A DNA stretch of 64,000 nt from Siderastrea radians (GCA_964017195.1 OZ024892.1:13588071-13652070), one strand, 5' to 3'. Shown: positions 11,592 to 23,316, counted from the stretch's first letter. Translations and numbers: made by a program. Notes: generated by a model from the sequence alone, not told the origin.

Positions 11592-14500
11592 ATGTTTGGT
11601 GAATTGGTTTCTTTCCTGTATTCCTTTCAAGGTTTCCTGTTGCCGTTTGTTATTTTGCTAACTTTGTACATCAGTTCTTGTTTTCTCTTCCGTGATGTTT
11701 GTGTGTCTGATTTGGAGAAAAAAGTTGTACTTATCACGGGATGTGACAGCGGCTTCGGTTACGAACTCGCCAAGAAGCTTGATGCTCGGGGCTTGCGGAT
11801 TTTTGCTGCTTGCCTGACTTCAGAAGGACAAGCTAAGCTGACAGGTGAATGTTCTCAACAACTGATCACGTTGAAACTGGATGTGACTGAGCCGAGCGAT
11901 GTACAGAATGCTGTGGAATTTGTCAAGTCGCACCTCCCTCCACAAGGTGAACTTTTTGCTTGAGGAATGGGCTATTCCATTTAATATCCGCACACCCCCG
12001 GTTGAGGACTGGCCTTTCCCTCTTACCCCTAAAGAATTCCGTTAAAAAGTGTTACCCCCTGAAGACTTCCTTAAGAAATGGGTTTACCCCTGAAGAATTT
12101 CACAAAAAAAGCATTTACCCCTGAAGAATTCCATGAAATCTCTGTTTATCCCTGAAGAATTCCACTGATAATATGGGTTTTACCCCTAAAGAATTCCCCA
12201 GCTTCTGGCCTTGAGCCCTGAAGAATTCCACCACTTTTATCCCTTATCCCTGAAGAATTCCACAGTTCCTCAACCGGGGGGGTGCAGATGTTAAATGGAA
12301 TAGCCCAATTAGTTGAGTTCTTCTAGGCAGGGTTGCGATCCAGTAGCTTAAATTGTACTAAAATAAACTTTGGTAGGATTCCAAGTCATCGTTCCACTTG
12401 CAAAAAGGAAATATATCAAGCACACAGCCCTCTTGCCGCTAAAGAATTCCATTAAAAAGTGTTAACCCTGAAGACTTCCCTAAGAAATGGGTTTACCCCG
12501 AAGAATTTCACTAAAAAAGCATTTACCCCTGAAGAACTCCATGAAATCTCTGTTTGCCCCTGAAGAATTCCACTTGTAATATGGGTTTTACCCCAAAAGA
12601 ATTCCCCAGTTTCTGGCCTTTACCCCTGAAGAATTGTACCACTTTTATCCCTCACCCCTGAAGAATTCCAATGGTCCTCAACCAGGGGGGGGGTACATCT
12701 AATTTATGCTTTAGTTGTCGGGGGGAGGGGGGGGTGGAAGTTGAAACAAACAAAGGAGCAAAAAAGGAAACGAACAAAACAAAGACATTGATATCCACTG
12801 ATCTTTCTGGGACATTTTATGGTTCAACAACATATTTATAAGTTTGTTATTCATACATGCAACCATCATTCTGTTGCAGGAACAATGTGTGGTTCCAGAA
12901 AAAAATTCCATACCCTCCCCCCTCCCCTCATAGATGGTCATTGGAAATTTTCAGAGGTTAAGAGGTCTCAACAGCCCAATTTTTAAAGGAAAGTATAAAG
13001 CTAAACTGGCATATTCTATGGGTGGAGGAGGGTGGGGGTTGAAATAAAAAAACCCTTTTATGGGGGGGGGGGGTATTTTCTGGAACTACACAATGCAAGT
13101 ATTATCTTATGAATGATTCTAGGTCTTTGGGCTGTAGTAAACAATGCAGGGATTGGATTCCCAGGGCCAATTGAATGGGTGACAGTTGAAGAGATGAAGA
13201 AAGCTGTAGATGTTAACCTATGGGGGATGGTCTCAGTCACTAAAGCATTCCTGCCTATGCTCAAAAGAACCAAGGGACGTATTGTCAATGTTGCAAGCAC
13301 ATCAGGAAGAGTGGCTGCTCCAGGAGCAGCAGCGTATTGCATATCCAAGTTTGGCGTAGAAGCATTTTCAGATTCTTTGCGTAATGAAGTAAAGCATTTT
13401 GGAGTTACAGTTCACATTATTGAACCGGGCAACTTTAAAACAAACATCACAAGTGCTGGGAAGAATCGCCAGTGCCTAGAAAGATTGTGGGAAAACCTGA
13501 ACACAGACACCAGAGAATGTTATGGAAGAGAATATTATGAGCAAGGTAGGGTAACATTTTTGAAACATCCCTCTTCACCTCCTCCCTCCACCCCCCCCCC
13601 CCCAAAAAAAAACAAATAATCATGTTAGAAATTCTGCATTGTCAGGTTGGAAGGGGTTCATCCTACATCTCTGGGGGTACATGCCCCCCCTCCAAAAAAA
13701 AAACACTATAAGCTAGTTGGAGGGCAAACACAACTCTCAACCTAATGAGAACAAAATTCAGGCCAGCAGAAGGCAACCATGGAGCTGCAGTGCTGTGCTG
13801 TTAACCCTTTAAACCCTAACAGTGTTATCACTCTTTGTTCAAATATTCAAGTGATAAGAATAAGGAAAGTGATTACCAAGGATAAGTTGATATCTTGATA
13901 TTTTGATTTTCTCCTTACAAGTTCCATAAGAAATGTATGGAGAACAGTAAGGAGATTAATAGGCATTTTAGTCTCAGGATCTAAAGGGTTAATTGCATTA
14001 GACATGTGATCAAAAGATCAGAGGATTTGGTACTTGATCAATTTAAACTTGGTCTCTGCACTGGCATGTTGTGTTGTTTCCTAAGACAACAAACTTTGCA
14101 TTAATCTTCTCTCTCTGCCAGAAACCAATAGAATGCAGTAGGAGGTAATACTGCATGGACCAACATCCCATAGGAGGGGGGGGGAGGAGTTGCTTCATAC
14201 TGCAAAAACTGGGAGTTAAGTGGTGGCCATGTGGCCGCCATGTGTGGGACTTTACTTTACTTTATTTAAGTGACATGCAACCTGACTTAACTGTCAACCT
14301 CACCCTCCCTCCCAGGGCAACAATTAGGGGAAAAAGTAGCAGGCCATACAGCCTTTTAGTTCCTTATTAGTTATGTTCTCTAATGTTGCTCTCTGTCATT
14401 TTACAGCATACGCTTTGTTAGGCATATGGCTGAAAATGGGATCACCACACATTTGCAAGGTGGTTAATGCGATGGCTCATGCCATCACATCCACTCGTCC

Positions 14501-14630
14501 CAAGTTGCGGTATGTGGTGAGATGGGATGCTAACATTCTTTGGAGGCCTCTTTCCTTTCTACCATCTGAAGTACAAGACTTATTCTACTACTCTTTTCCT
14601 AGACCCAAAGGAATTCCAGATTACAAATAA
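11592..14630 (+). CDS. SDR-family retinol/17-beta-hydroxysteroid dehydrogenase-like, copy B
   Basis: Three exons: 11592-11946, 13123-13545 and 14407-14630, total 1002 nt (333 aa). Exons 1 and 2 have exactly the same lengths and phases as copy A (355 and 423 nt). The start is the ATG in CCGCCATGTTTGG. It has an N-terminal hydrophobic anchor (about 8-33), TGCDSGFG (49-56), NNAG (125-128), catalytic Ser about 177, Tyr190 and Lys194 (YCISK). The C-terminal block (MGSPHICKVVNAM, TSTRPKLRY) is nearly identical to copy C. AATAAA follows at 14711-14716. Intron 1 holds three transposon blocks and intron 2 one TTAA-flanked MITE. The protein looks functional; substrate (retinoid, steroid or other lipid alcohol) is not determinable. 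Confidence 0.9.
11968..12307. mobile_element. MITE with GGGCTATTCCATTTAATATC-type termini, copy-B specific
   Basis: Long inverted ends (TGGGCTATTCC ... CCGGTTGAGGA, and the complement ending GGAATAGCCCA) enclose about eight degenerate CCCCTGAAGAATTCC repeats. It begins 21 bp after the exon 1 donor of SDR copy B. The matching intron of copy C runs straight through without it. Confidence 0.8.
12430..12694. mobile_element. Second, partial copy of the CCCCTGAAGAATTCC element
   Basis: Most internal repeats and the right end (CCTCAACCAGGGGGGG) of the element at 11968-12307 are repeated here in the same order and orientation, without the left terminus. It is also absent from copy C's intron. Confidence 0.7.
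12886..13092. mobile_element. MITE with TGTGTRGTTCCAG ends, copy 2 (SDR copy B intron 1)
   Basis: It starts TGTGTGGTTCCAGAAAA and ends TTTTCTGGAACTACACA, 30 bp before exon 2 of copy B. The homologous element occupies the same intron position in copy C (19194-19354). Confidence 0.75.
13801..13992. mobile_element. TTAA-flanked MITE family 1, copy 1
   Basis: It begins TTAACCCTTTAAACCCTAA and ends ATCTAAAGGGTTAA, with internal phrases GTTCCATAAGAAATGT and GGAGAACAGTAAGGAG shared with copies at 31923-32134, 51359-51575 and 55006-55206. TTAA flanks are the hallmark of piggyBac-type insertion. It sits in intron 2 of SDR copy B, next to sequence that copy C retains without the insert. Confidence 0.8.
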
Positions 14631-14710
14631 TGCCTGGACAGAAGTGGAAAACAAGATACCTCCTTCAACAGAATATTTTTCTTTGTGTTTATTATGCTTA
14701 AATTAATCTG

Positions 14711-14716
14711 AATAAA
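14711..14716 (+). terminator. Polyadenylation signal of SDR copy B
   Basis: AATAAA lies 80 bp after the stop codon in the phrase ATTAATCTGAATAAACT, which is conserved after copy C. Confidence 0.65.
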
Positions 14717-15389
14717 CTCAGATGGTATATTAATTAGCCTGCTGTTGTGATCCAAGTTAGTTACTGCTACTCAAACCCAATATTTTAATAAGCCAGTGAT
14801 ACATCACCCGCGTATAGGCCGCACCCCAAACTTGTGACCTAATCTTGGGGAAAAATAATTTCTTAACTATGCAAGAAGAGGAATCGAGTTTCGAGTCGAG
14901 AAACTAATGAGCTTGTCGCTTGAGTGATCTAGCGAGAAATGAATCGGACAAACGGACCGAACTTGATCGGGAGCGTTATTGTTTACAGATCCAACAAGTG
15001 TGTCGAAAAATGAGGTGCAAGCGTCGCCGTTTTGTGCGATCAAATAATGACAAATGATACACATGCGTTTAGAATTCGCTGCTCCTTTCCCCATAGGGTA
15101 AATTATCCACTTTAAGTTTTTAATGTTACGGAAATTGTTGCGATAATTCTCAAAACGGCTATTTGACAAAATGCTCTAACTTAAAGTCGCTCGAAACTCA
15201 AGCTTTTCCCTGTTGTTGCGTAAAACAGGCACTTCACGGGCTCAGCGTAGTGAGAAGCTTTGTATAAGGGATGCTAAATTTCCGATTGTTTAAGAATTTA
15301 CACATTTACAGGTGAAACAGGAAGGCAAAACGTCTGTCAAGAGTGAGAGTTGTATCAAAAGCATCGTTGCGTTACGCATTGTGTGTTAA
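14717..15389. other. Intergenic between SDR copies B and C
   Basis: No exon resembling the missing 5' part of copy C was found here on either strand. Nothing else is recognised. Confidence 0.6.
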
Positions 15390-16279
15390 AACTCCGTAAA
15401 AACTAAAATCTTAAATTAAGACGTTTTTTCGTCTTGGAGACTGGTTGCCTAGATAAGATGCGCATTTGTATTAAATTAAGATTCGTCGTCTCACTTTAAG
15501 ATGATAAATCGTCTTAGAACAAGATGTCAACCTCTTAATTTTAGTTGCCTGACATCTTAAACACGAGGTGCCTAGATAAGATGGGTTTTCGTCTTAATTT
15601 AATATGATAAATCGTCTTATTTTACCGGAGACCGTTACATTTCAAAACTTGATTGCGCGTATTCTTTTTTCGCGTCGTGGCTTGCCCGCTCAGTAAAACG
15701 AGAATGAACAAATAACCACAAAACATATTTTAACCAAAAACGCTTTATTACACCACTAAATTAAAATAATTTAGCTCAAACACAAGAGGAAAGATAGAAC
15801 AACAAGCTCATCACCGTATCTTTGCTTTTTTTTGCGGCCCTTTGCCAGTCTTTTTTGCGTGCACTCACGCTGAGCTTTTCAGTGGCGAAGAAAGGCAAAA
15901 GCGTCAAATATGGTTGAATACGTCTTCCTGACGATTTTCTTTTGATGGTACAGATCCGTTGCTTGTGTATATTTTTCCCAACAGTTGCCATTACATCTTC
16001 TTCTCAGTAAACTTATCTTTATGCAGTTGCTTTGGACAAACTGTGTTTGAACTTCACAGACATTCTTTCCGTTTTATCGACCCAAGTCTTCAGCATTAAA
16101 TAATGTATGAATTCACCAACACCAGTTGAAAAATATGTCACTGTCACAGCAATCTACGGGTATAAAAATGTCAAATTGAACCATAGTAGAAGAAGTCATA
16201 TGGAATTCATGCCGTGTTGATCTGTTCAACGAATTGAGTCAAGCACAAAAACGTGGCTGTTTCCTCTGCAGTGTAATTC

Positions 16280-17369
16280 TTAAGGTGGCTTACTACAGTT
16301 TTCAGAAGAGAAAGATAACCTTTTTAAAACTTAAGTCTAAAGCCAACAGGAGTTTTCTTTTGGGTCATTTGTTGCTACAACTGTTAAAAGAAATGATATT
16401 AACCCTCACTATCCTGTAAAGGAAATATGGGAAGCTTAGAAAATATCAAATAAAACAGACCGAGTGCTAGAAGGGGGAGCGATACTAAAACAATGGCAAA
16501 AGGCTGGGTTATTGAAGGAAGTTAGTTGAGGCCTTACTGCCTCACCTGAGCTACGAGGCTGAGTGAGTGAGTTGTATAAGTGGAAACGGCTGGGTACGAC
16601 GCGTAACACGGGAAGCCCTACTAAACGGATGGAGAGTTTTGTCAACTTGCCCCTCTGTTTTTCCGCAACTTCCAAGCATGTACTGGAAACTAGACTATTT
16701 TAGGGCTTTTTTCTCAAAATCTAGGCGTACGACCCTACCTAAATTTTTCAGGATTTGGAAAGTGGCTATAAATAAACAACTGTGCAAAATAAAATGCAAA
16801 TCTGTAAGGCAGAATTTTTGCTAATGAAGAAAATGTTGAATTTTCGCTTTTTTGAGAATTTCTAAAAATCTCTCTTACAGATTTTGCTAATATTTTCTCT
16901 ACAGGTAAAACTTACTACTATGAATTGATTCTGAATTTTTTACTGTGGGTTATACGGTCAGTTTTCGAGTAGACTGGGGTCAAAAAGTCGATTTGCGATT
17001 TTTTGCGACCTCCTTCGTGAGCAAAACTAAGCATGCGTGCCACTTAAGTGCGCGCTGAAATAACGCAATATGGCGCGTACGAGAAGCCAAGAATTTTTAA
17101 AACAACTTCTCAACGTTTTTGTCAAGGTTTTATAGATATTTTATACCGGTAGCGCTCACTAACTGCTTCAATACGTCGTCCATTCATGATAAAGAATGTT
17201 AATAGTACGCCACGAGCGATTTCTACAAGCCAGATCTCAGAGGTGTTTGCAGCTTTTTCTCGATGATGGCGTCAAGTATGGCACGCGCGAAAAAAAGAAA
17301 ATGGCGTTAGCGAGAATTTCTCAGCGCGCGCATATTGTGTCTCAGAAAAACTGTAGTAAGCCACCTTAA
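16280..17369. mobile_element. TTAA-flanked TIR element family 2, nested
   Basis: The ends read TTAAGGTGGCTTACTACAG and its complement CTGTAGTAAGCCACCTTAA, so the element is bounded by TTAA on each side. It interrupts the outer element at 15390-18030. No intact transposase is visible in about 1.08 kb. Confidence 0.75.
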
Positions 17370-17605
17370 ATTAAGATATGATAAAATAATGCGTCTTAAT
17401 TTTAGAATCAACATATCTTAGTTTAAGACGTATTCAAAACCTTAAATTAAGAAGGTAAGAATCTTACAAAGAAATAAGAGTGTGGTCATCTAAATTTAAG
17501 ACGTTTTTGACTCACTTAAGGGTACATCATCTTAAAATAAGGTGATTTCGGTCTTAATTTGAGTTATTATCTATCTTATGTAAGATGCCTAACATCAAGA
17601 TGTTT

Positions 17606-17993
17606 TCCGCTCAAAGTTCGAGCAATAAGTGCAAAAATTAAGTTACCAAAAAAATACTTGCAGCACGGTCACATTTTGAGAATGGATAAAAAATAACTTA
17701 TCGTTAATTTTGCTCCCAGGCTGACCCCGTGAGAGAAAATTGGATTAGAAGTTATCCATATTTCAATTAAAAAGATGCTTCATGTCAGTTCAAAAGAAAA
17801 TGGCGCCCGTTTTTAGAACATTTTTACGAGATTTGACATTAAGTTTCTCGAGAATGCTTGCGAATTTCGTCACGGGGTCACTTGGAGAAGTGAATTAAAG
17901 TGAGATGTTTCAAGTAGCATTGAAAATGTTATCGTGCTATTAGTAGTTTTTTGGTAAATATTTTTTGCACTTATTGCTCGAACGTTGAGCGGA
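17606..17993. mobile_element. Second nested TIR element
   Basis: The left end TCCGCTCAAAGTTCGAGCAA and the complement of the right end, TCCGCTCAACGTTCGAGCAA, match over about 30 bp. It interrupts the AAGATG/CGTCTT arm of the outer element. Confidence 0.7.
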
Positions 17994-18635
17994 ATCCGTC
18001 TTAATTTAAGATTTTAGTTTTTACGGAGTTGCTGAGCCGAATGATCTGTTGAACGCTGTGGAATTTGTCAAGTCGTGGCTCCCTCCACAAGGTGAACTTG
18101 CTACTTCATTGATTCGATTTTTGATTGAGGAATTCGGTTTTTCTGAGCAGTATTATTCCAGAGTAGGTGCAAACTGTACGAAAATAAACTTCGGTAGGAT
18201 TTCACGTCATCGGTCCACTTGTAAAAAGAAAATATACTGCTCAAACAGCGTTGTGAGGAATACAGGAAATAGTGAGATGGGGGAAGATAGTTGCTATTCA
18301 TGGGGGAGGGGAGGGTGGAAGTTGAGCCAAACACCCATGATATGTCTGATACCTAAGTTCACTGGTGGACGATAGATGCAAGGGCTGTTCCCTCTGCTCA
18401 TCAGAACTATATAATTTGATCATTTTTAGTACCAACTTTTTAACCATTATTATTTGAAATTATTAGATTATCACTAGTTTATCACTACTATTTTATTAGA
18501 TTAGTATGATTAGTATTAGAGTTTTATAGTACTATTAGATTCTGTCAATTTTAATTTTAGTATATAGTATTTTGTGTCACCAAATTAGTATTTGATTTTC
18601 TCAGGCTACATGGCATTGACACGTAAATAAAACTC

Positions 18636-18741
18636 TCCTTCCTTCCTTCCTTCCTTCCTTCCTTCCTTCCTTCCTTCCTTCCTCCCTCCCTCCCTCCCTC
18701 CCTCCCTCCCTCCCTTCCTTCCTTCCTTCCTTCCTTCCTTC
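18636..18741. repeat. CCTT/CCCT tetranucleotide microsatellite
   Basis: About 100 bp of CCTT units with an internal block of CCCT units. Confidence 0.95.
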
Positions 18742-18747
18742 ATTCAT

Positions 18748-18976
18748 GAGGCCCTGTTAGGGTAAACTCCGACAAGCGACATTGCCTTGAAACAGCGACG
18801 TAAGACATGAAATGGCGACAAACGACACAAAGATGGATTGAAACTGCGACAACGACGCAGACAAGCGCAAATACCATAGTAAAATACCGACAGGGACATG
18901 GCTTCCTCCTCAATATGTGAAACGAAGGGTTTTGAAATTCAGACTGGGGGCATACGTACCCCCCTAAAAGGGCCTC
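18748..18976. mobile_element. Small TIR element inside tetranucleotide repeats
   Basis: The left end GAGGCCCTGTTAGGG and the right end CCCCTAAAAGGGCCTC are inverted. CATTCAT/ATTCATTC lies on both sides, so it was inserted into, or seeded, the adjacent simple repeat. Confidence 0.6.
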
Positions 18977-19164
18977 ATTCATTCATTCATTCATTCATTC
19001 ATTCATTCATTCATTCATTCATTCATTCATTCATTCATTCATTCATTCATTCATTCATTCATTCATTCATTCATTCATTCATTCATTCATTCATTCATTC
19101 ATTCATTCATTCATTCATTCATTCATTCATTCATTCATTCATTCATTCATTCATTCATTCATTC
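18977..19164. repeat. ATTC microsatellite, about 47 units
   Basis: 188 bp of uninterrupted ATTC/TCAT units in intron 1 of SDR copy C. It is open in every frame (reads as FIHS repeats) and must not be taken as protein. Confidence 0.98.
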
Positions 19165-19193
19165 CTCTTCAGCGACAATTTTTGTGCAGGAGT

Positions 19194-19354
19194 TGTGTGC
19201 GGTTCCAGAAAATTACCATACCCACCCCATGGGTGGTCATTGGAAATTCTAAGCAGGCGGGGGGATCTTAAAAGCGAAAATTTTTTAAATGAAAGTATGA
19301 AGCTAAACTGGAATTTTTGGATGGGTGGGGATGCATGTGTTCTGGAACAAGACA
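19194..19354. mobile_element. MITE with TGTGTRGTTCCAG ends, copy 3 (SDR copy C intron 1)
   Basis: It starts TGTGTGCGGTTCCAGAAAA and ends near TGTTCTGGAACAAGACA, with the right terminus degraded. It lies just upstream of exon 2, the same position as in copy B. Confidence 0.65.
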
Positions 19355-20339
19355 TTATTATTACCTTATGAATGATTCCAGGTTTGTGGGCTGTAGTAAA
19401 TAATGCAGGAATAGCATTCCCAGGGCCAATTGAATGGGTTACAGTGGAAGAGGTGAAGAGAGTTGTTGACATCAACCTATGGGGAATGGTCTCGCTCGCT
19501 AAAGCATTCCTACCTACGCTCAAGAGAACCAAGGGACGTGTTGTCAATGTTGCAAGCACATCAGGGAGAGTTGTTGCTCCTGGCCTAGCAGCATATTGCA
19601 TATCGAAGTTTGGCGTAGAAGCATTATCAGATTCTTTGCGTAATGAAGTAAAGCATTTTGGAGTTACAGTTCACATTATTGAACCTGGTATGTTTAAATC
19701 AAACATCACAAGTGCTGAGAAGAATTGCCAGTGCCTAGAAAGATTGTGGAAAAACCTTGGTACAGACGTCAGGGAATGTTATGGAAAAGAATTTTATGAG
19801 CAAGGTACAGTAATCTTTTTAAATCCTCTTCCTCGACCTTCTCCCCTCTAAGGGTAATTTTCTTAGGAGTTCAAGGCGATTTAATGGGAAGGGGTTCATT
19901 TTACACCTCTGGAATAGAGATCTACAGAATAAAATCCAGACAAGTTGAAGGCAACCATGGAGGTACACAGTTGTAGTGCTTCAAGTGCGTTGGACTTTTA
20001 AGTCATCATCGTCGTCATTAAAGTCATCCTCGGAGACCCAGGGGCAGCTAGTCAGGACGACAGGATTTTCACGGGCGAAAGTTTACAACAAAAATGGGAG
20101 ATTAGAAAGTTGGTGCTTCAGGGCTTGGTCTCTGCATCCTTTCATGTTATTTCCTTAATTAGATGACCAACTTTTCTCATCCCTCCTTCACCATTTATCC
20201 TCTAACCAGGGAATAAATGGCACGAGCGTTTCAGGCGGTCAACTTAATGACGACACTCATTTTCTCAATTGTACAGCGCAAAATCAATAAATGGATGCGC
20301 ACGCATTAATTAGTTACCAGTCTATCCCAGGTGGTGTTG

Positions 20340-20540
20340 AACACAGTTCACGTGACTTCATTTGTCCAATCACGCGTCGTGTCTGCGATACTAATGGCAG
20401 CCGTCGTTCGTTTGGCTTGTACGTGAAACCCTCGTTCTTTGTCGGTCAATTTCTTCTGTTGTCGAGCGATCCAGTCCTTCATTTTTGGGAGACTGTTAGA
20501 AGATGACCTAGCCATGTAATGGTGTAAGCGACATGTTCAG
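20340..20540 (+). promoter_or_regulatory. Candidate internal promoter and non-coding first exon
   Basis: A CpG-richer patch in SDR copy C intron 2 contains CACGTGAC, CCAATCACG and other TATA-less promoter-like motifs, and ends at a strong donor (TTCAG then GTAAGC, 20536-20546). It could start the transcript that contains the exons at 21013 and 21299. Weak evidence. Confidence 0.25.
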
Positions 20541-21038
20541 GTAAGCCTTTTTCTTGACAAAACATGTCCGTGAAAACGAAACAGTCTTCGAGAGCAATGT
20601 TAATCACTCTTGTTTGACATGGATATAAGTTTACATCTGGATCTATCTTTGTATCCTGGATTATTTTTGCACAAAAATGTAGTTTGATAGTTAATCTTTA
20701 TGAAAAGGCCAGTGGGCTCAGGCGGGCCCTGCCGTGTTGACGGTGAAAATTGGGCTTGAATAAAGAAATTTTCCTTTTTTTTATGTTTTGTCACGCATTC
20801 CTTTGATTTCCCAGGAGTTGCTGGTTTTACATACCACTAGATGAATACCACTGTTTTGATTTATTCCGTTCTTTTACGATGTTTTTTTTTTCATTTACCT
20901 GACAGGTTTTATTCCATGTGAACAGTCTGAAGGCCCTTCTTCGATTTTTTATTCTTCTTGACAAAAGAAGATGGCAGAATATTATTTTCTTTTGATAATA
21001 TATTTTATGTAGGAAAACTGCTGGTGTTTAACCGTAGA

Positions 21039-21398
21039 ATGCGTCCTGATTTCTCTTATGTTCAAGAAGATACTGCATGTTCCATGATGCAACCTTCTGT
21101 ACAGTATGGGCAAACTAGGGGGATGATGTTGTGGTTGTAAGTATTTTTAAGCATGTCTTAAAAGTTTTTGAATAGACAAGTATGACTATAGGCTACATGC
21201 TCATTCCACAAGGAAAACTAGTTTTAGGTCAAAAACAATTTCCACATGCAGTAGATGTTTTCCTCTCAGGACAGCAATATTCACATGGGTTTTGTTAGAT
21301 TTACGAATTGTGGCCAGTGTGGTCGCTCTATTGGGCTGAAAAATTGTTCTACACCAGATAATAAAATTGTTCCAGATGCTGATGAGAGTTCAAAATAG
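21039..21398 (+). CDS. Candidate small gene nested in SDR copy C intron 2 (about 65 aa)
   Basis: An exon with acceptor TTTATGTAG at 21012 and donor GTAAGT at 21137 is open in only one frame. That frame ends in phase 2 and joins an exon that begins at 21299 after TTTTGTTAG. The spliced frame starts at ATG 21039 and stops at 21396-21398, about 65 residues. The second exon encodes a Cys-rich stretch (FTNCGQCGRSIGLKNC) and an acidic tail. AATAAA lies at 21404-21409, directly after the stop. I recognise no family. It could instead be decayed transposon sequence. The better polypyrimidine acceptor at about 21270 would give a different frame. Confidence 0.28.
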
Positions 21399-22899
21399 CT
21401 AGTAATAAATTACTGTACAACACTGCTTAAGGGAACTAGGTTTCTGTCAGATAGCAAGAGGTTCAAGGTGGCTGGTGTTAAAAATCTTGAATCCTCATCC
21501 CAGTAGGCAAGTTACAGAGGAACAGAAAAGTGGTAGTTGTCTTCACCAAACCGATAGCACATCAAATGAGTCAAACCACAAGGATGATAATAATTATTAC
21601 TATCTGGATTTGCAGTTCATTCAACATACCCCACATAGCTTTTCCTTGTAACACAACAGTCTAGAAATAATTCTAGTTTTGTCACTTTTTTATTTGATGA
21701 TATGCATTTCTGAAAACATTTTGAGTCCAATAAATACTAAGTCTTTAGCAGACACTTAGCTTGTGTAGGATGTGGTGTCAGAGAAGGAGTTTGAAGGAGT
21801 TCATGCAAGGAAAAATGGGAGAGGCTTTCTCCTTTTCCCCTTACACCAACTCTTGACTATTGCCAACCAGTAATACAATTGTAATTGATTAAAAAATGAG
21901 TATAGTATTACAGAACTTTTCACAAGTGCACACCTGGTTAGGGCCATAATTTCATTGGAACTTAGTGAAATAATCCCATTGGTTCCAACAAAGTAAATAA
22001 CAACATATTTATTCAATCCTTGTGAACTGGAATTTTCACCCTCACCATTTACAACAGTGTATTAATGCTACACCTGAGGGTATTGAGATTAGGCCTGAGT
22101 GGATAAAGTTAATTTGAACTGTTTTCATTCCACTTATGCTATGTTCTCATTGCTTGTGCTAAACTTGCAGATCCAAACTGTACCAGCACAAAGACTTGAA
22201 TGCATTTGTGCAGGTTTTGCACTGGTACAGTTCAAATCTGTAGCAGAATTTGCACACTTATATCACACATTTCCTGTTACACAAAGGTCATGTTCAAAAT
22301 GATATTGACACAGATTTGAGACCAGTACGATTTTCTGAGAATCATATTGACATAGTAACTTTACTATCCTTGAAATATTTTTCCTTAAAGCTGTGTATGC
22401 CTCGAAAACATTTCCTGCATTGGGTGCCAACCATAAGAGAAACCTACCAAAATTTACATCCCATACAGTGTGGGGAAACAATACTCCTTGTCGCTTCATA
22501 CTTTATTTTATCCTAAACTAGCAGGTTATATGCTGCCGGTATTTTAGTTCCTTCACATTACATTCTCTAAATACTGTTTTGCTGTCATTTTTCAGCCAAG
22601 GCTTACTCAAAAATGGTACAAAACATGGGATCACCACACATTTGCAAGGTGGTTAATGCGATGTCTCATGCCATCACATCCACTCGACCAAAGCTGCGCT
22701 ATTTGGTGGGATGGGATAGCAGTATTCTTTGGAGGCCTCTCTCTTTTCTACCATCAGAAGTACAAGATTTAGTGTACTACTCTTTTCCTAGACCCAAAGG
22801 AATTCCAGGTTTCAAACAATCTTGGACCAAAGTGTAAAAAACAAGATCAACTCCTTCAACAGAAAATTGTTCACTGTTCATTATCCTTGAATTAATCTG

Positions 22900-22905
22900 A
22901 ATAAA
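22900..22905 (+). terminator. Polyadenylation signal of SDR copy C
   Basis: AATAAA in a 3' UTR phrase shared with copy B. Confidence 0.6.
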
Positions 22906-23316
22906 CTGATGGTAACTTGCTGCTGTGATCCAAGTAAATTATTGCTACTACTTCTTAATTTAGTGCAATACACGTGTAAGTACTCAGTTTCCTATACCCA
23001 CCTCACACTGCACATCAAATTTCTGCAGGTGTTCACACACTTTTTTTTTTTTTCTATTTGCAACTTGTATGATGCAAGATCAGAAATCTTTGTATTCTAC
23101 ATGTAGCTGCATAGAAGGTTGGGCTGTCGCTCCTGGTTTTGGAATGTCCGAGAGTCAGGCTGCTGGAAGTACACAGTTGAATGCATCAACAGTACTAATC
23201 CTTCTACGGGTCTAACACTGGAGTATAAGTATGGGAATGAGTTCAAAAATTAAACTTGACACATTCCCAGAGACCTCTAGAAATGAGACTGGTGGGGAAG
23301 TGACAAAGCATGGGCA

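Larger units (their letters stand above)
15390..18030. mobile_element. 2.6-kb compound TIR element truncating SDR copy C
   Basis: The outer 34 bp form a perfect inverted repeat (AACTCCGTAAAAACTAAAAT... at the left, its complement at the right). Inward are arms rich in TTAAGACG/CGTCTTAA repeats. Two further TIR elements are nested inside (16280-17369 and 17606-17993). The right terminus abuts the residual exon 1 of SDR copy C with no intervening base that matches copies A or B. No target duplication is visible. No transposase was recognised. Confidence 0.75.
18031..22837 (+). pseudogene. SDR-family copy C, 5'-truncated
   Basis: Recognisable exon parts are 18031-18091 (the last 20 codons of exon 1 only), 19382-19804 (exon 2, 423 nt, as in A and B) and 22596-22837 (exon 3). 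Exon 2 keeps NNAG, the Ser and YCISK active-site motifs and is open throughout; exon 3 is open and ends TKV-stop after a short extension relative to copy B. What is missing is the membrane anchor and the whole TGCDSGFG cofactor-binding motif: about 98 residues are replaced by the right end of a transposon. No other exon 1 was found upstream. Such a protein could not bind NAD(P) normally, so this is most likely a recently disabled copy. The absence of stops leaves open a rescued alternative first exon. AATAAA at 22900-22905. Confidence 0.7.

Noticed and set aside
18898..19371. 157-residue frame rich in FIHS repeats
   Set aside because: It is the ATTC microsatellite read as protein; open frames through tetranucleotide repeats are expected by chance.
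20340..20540. Alternative promoter that could rescue SDR copy C
   Set aside because: It lies after exon 2 of copy C, so a transcript from it could include only exon 3 and no catalytic domain.
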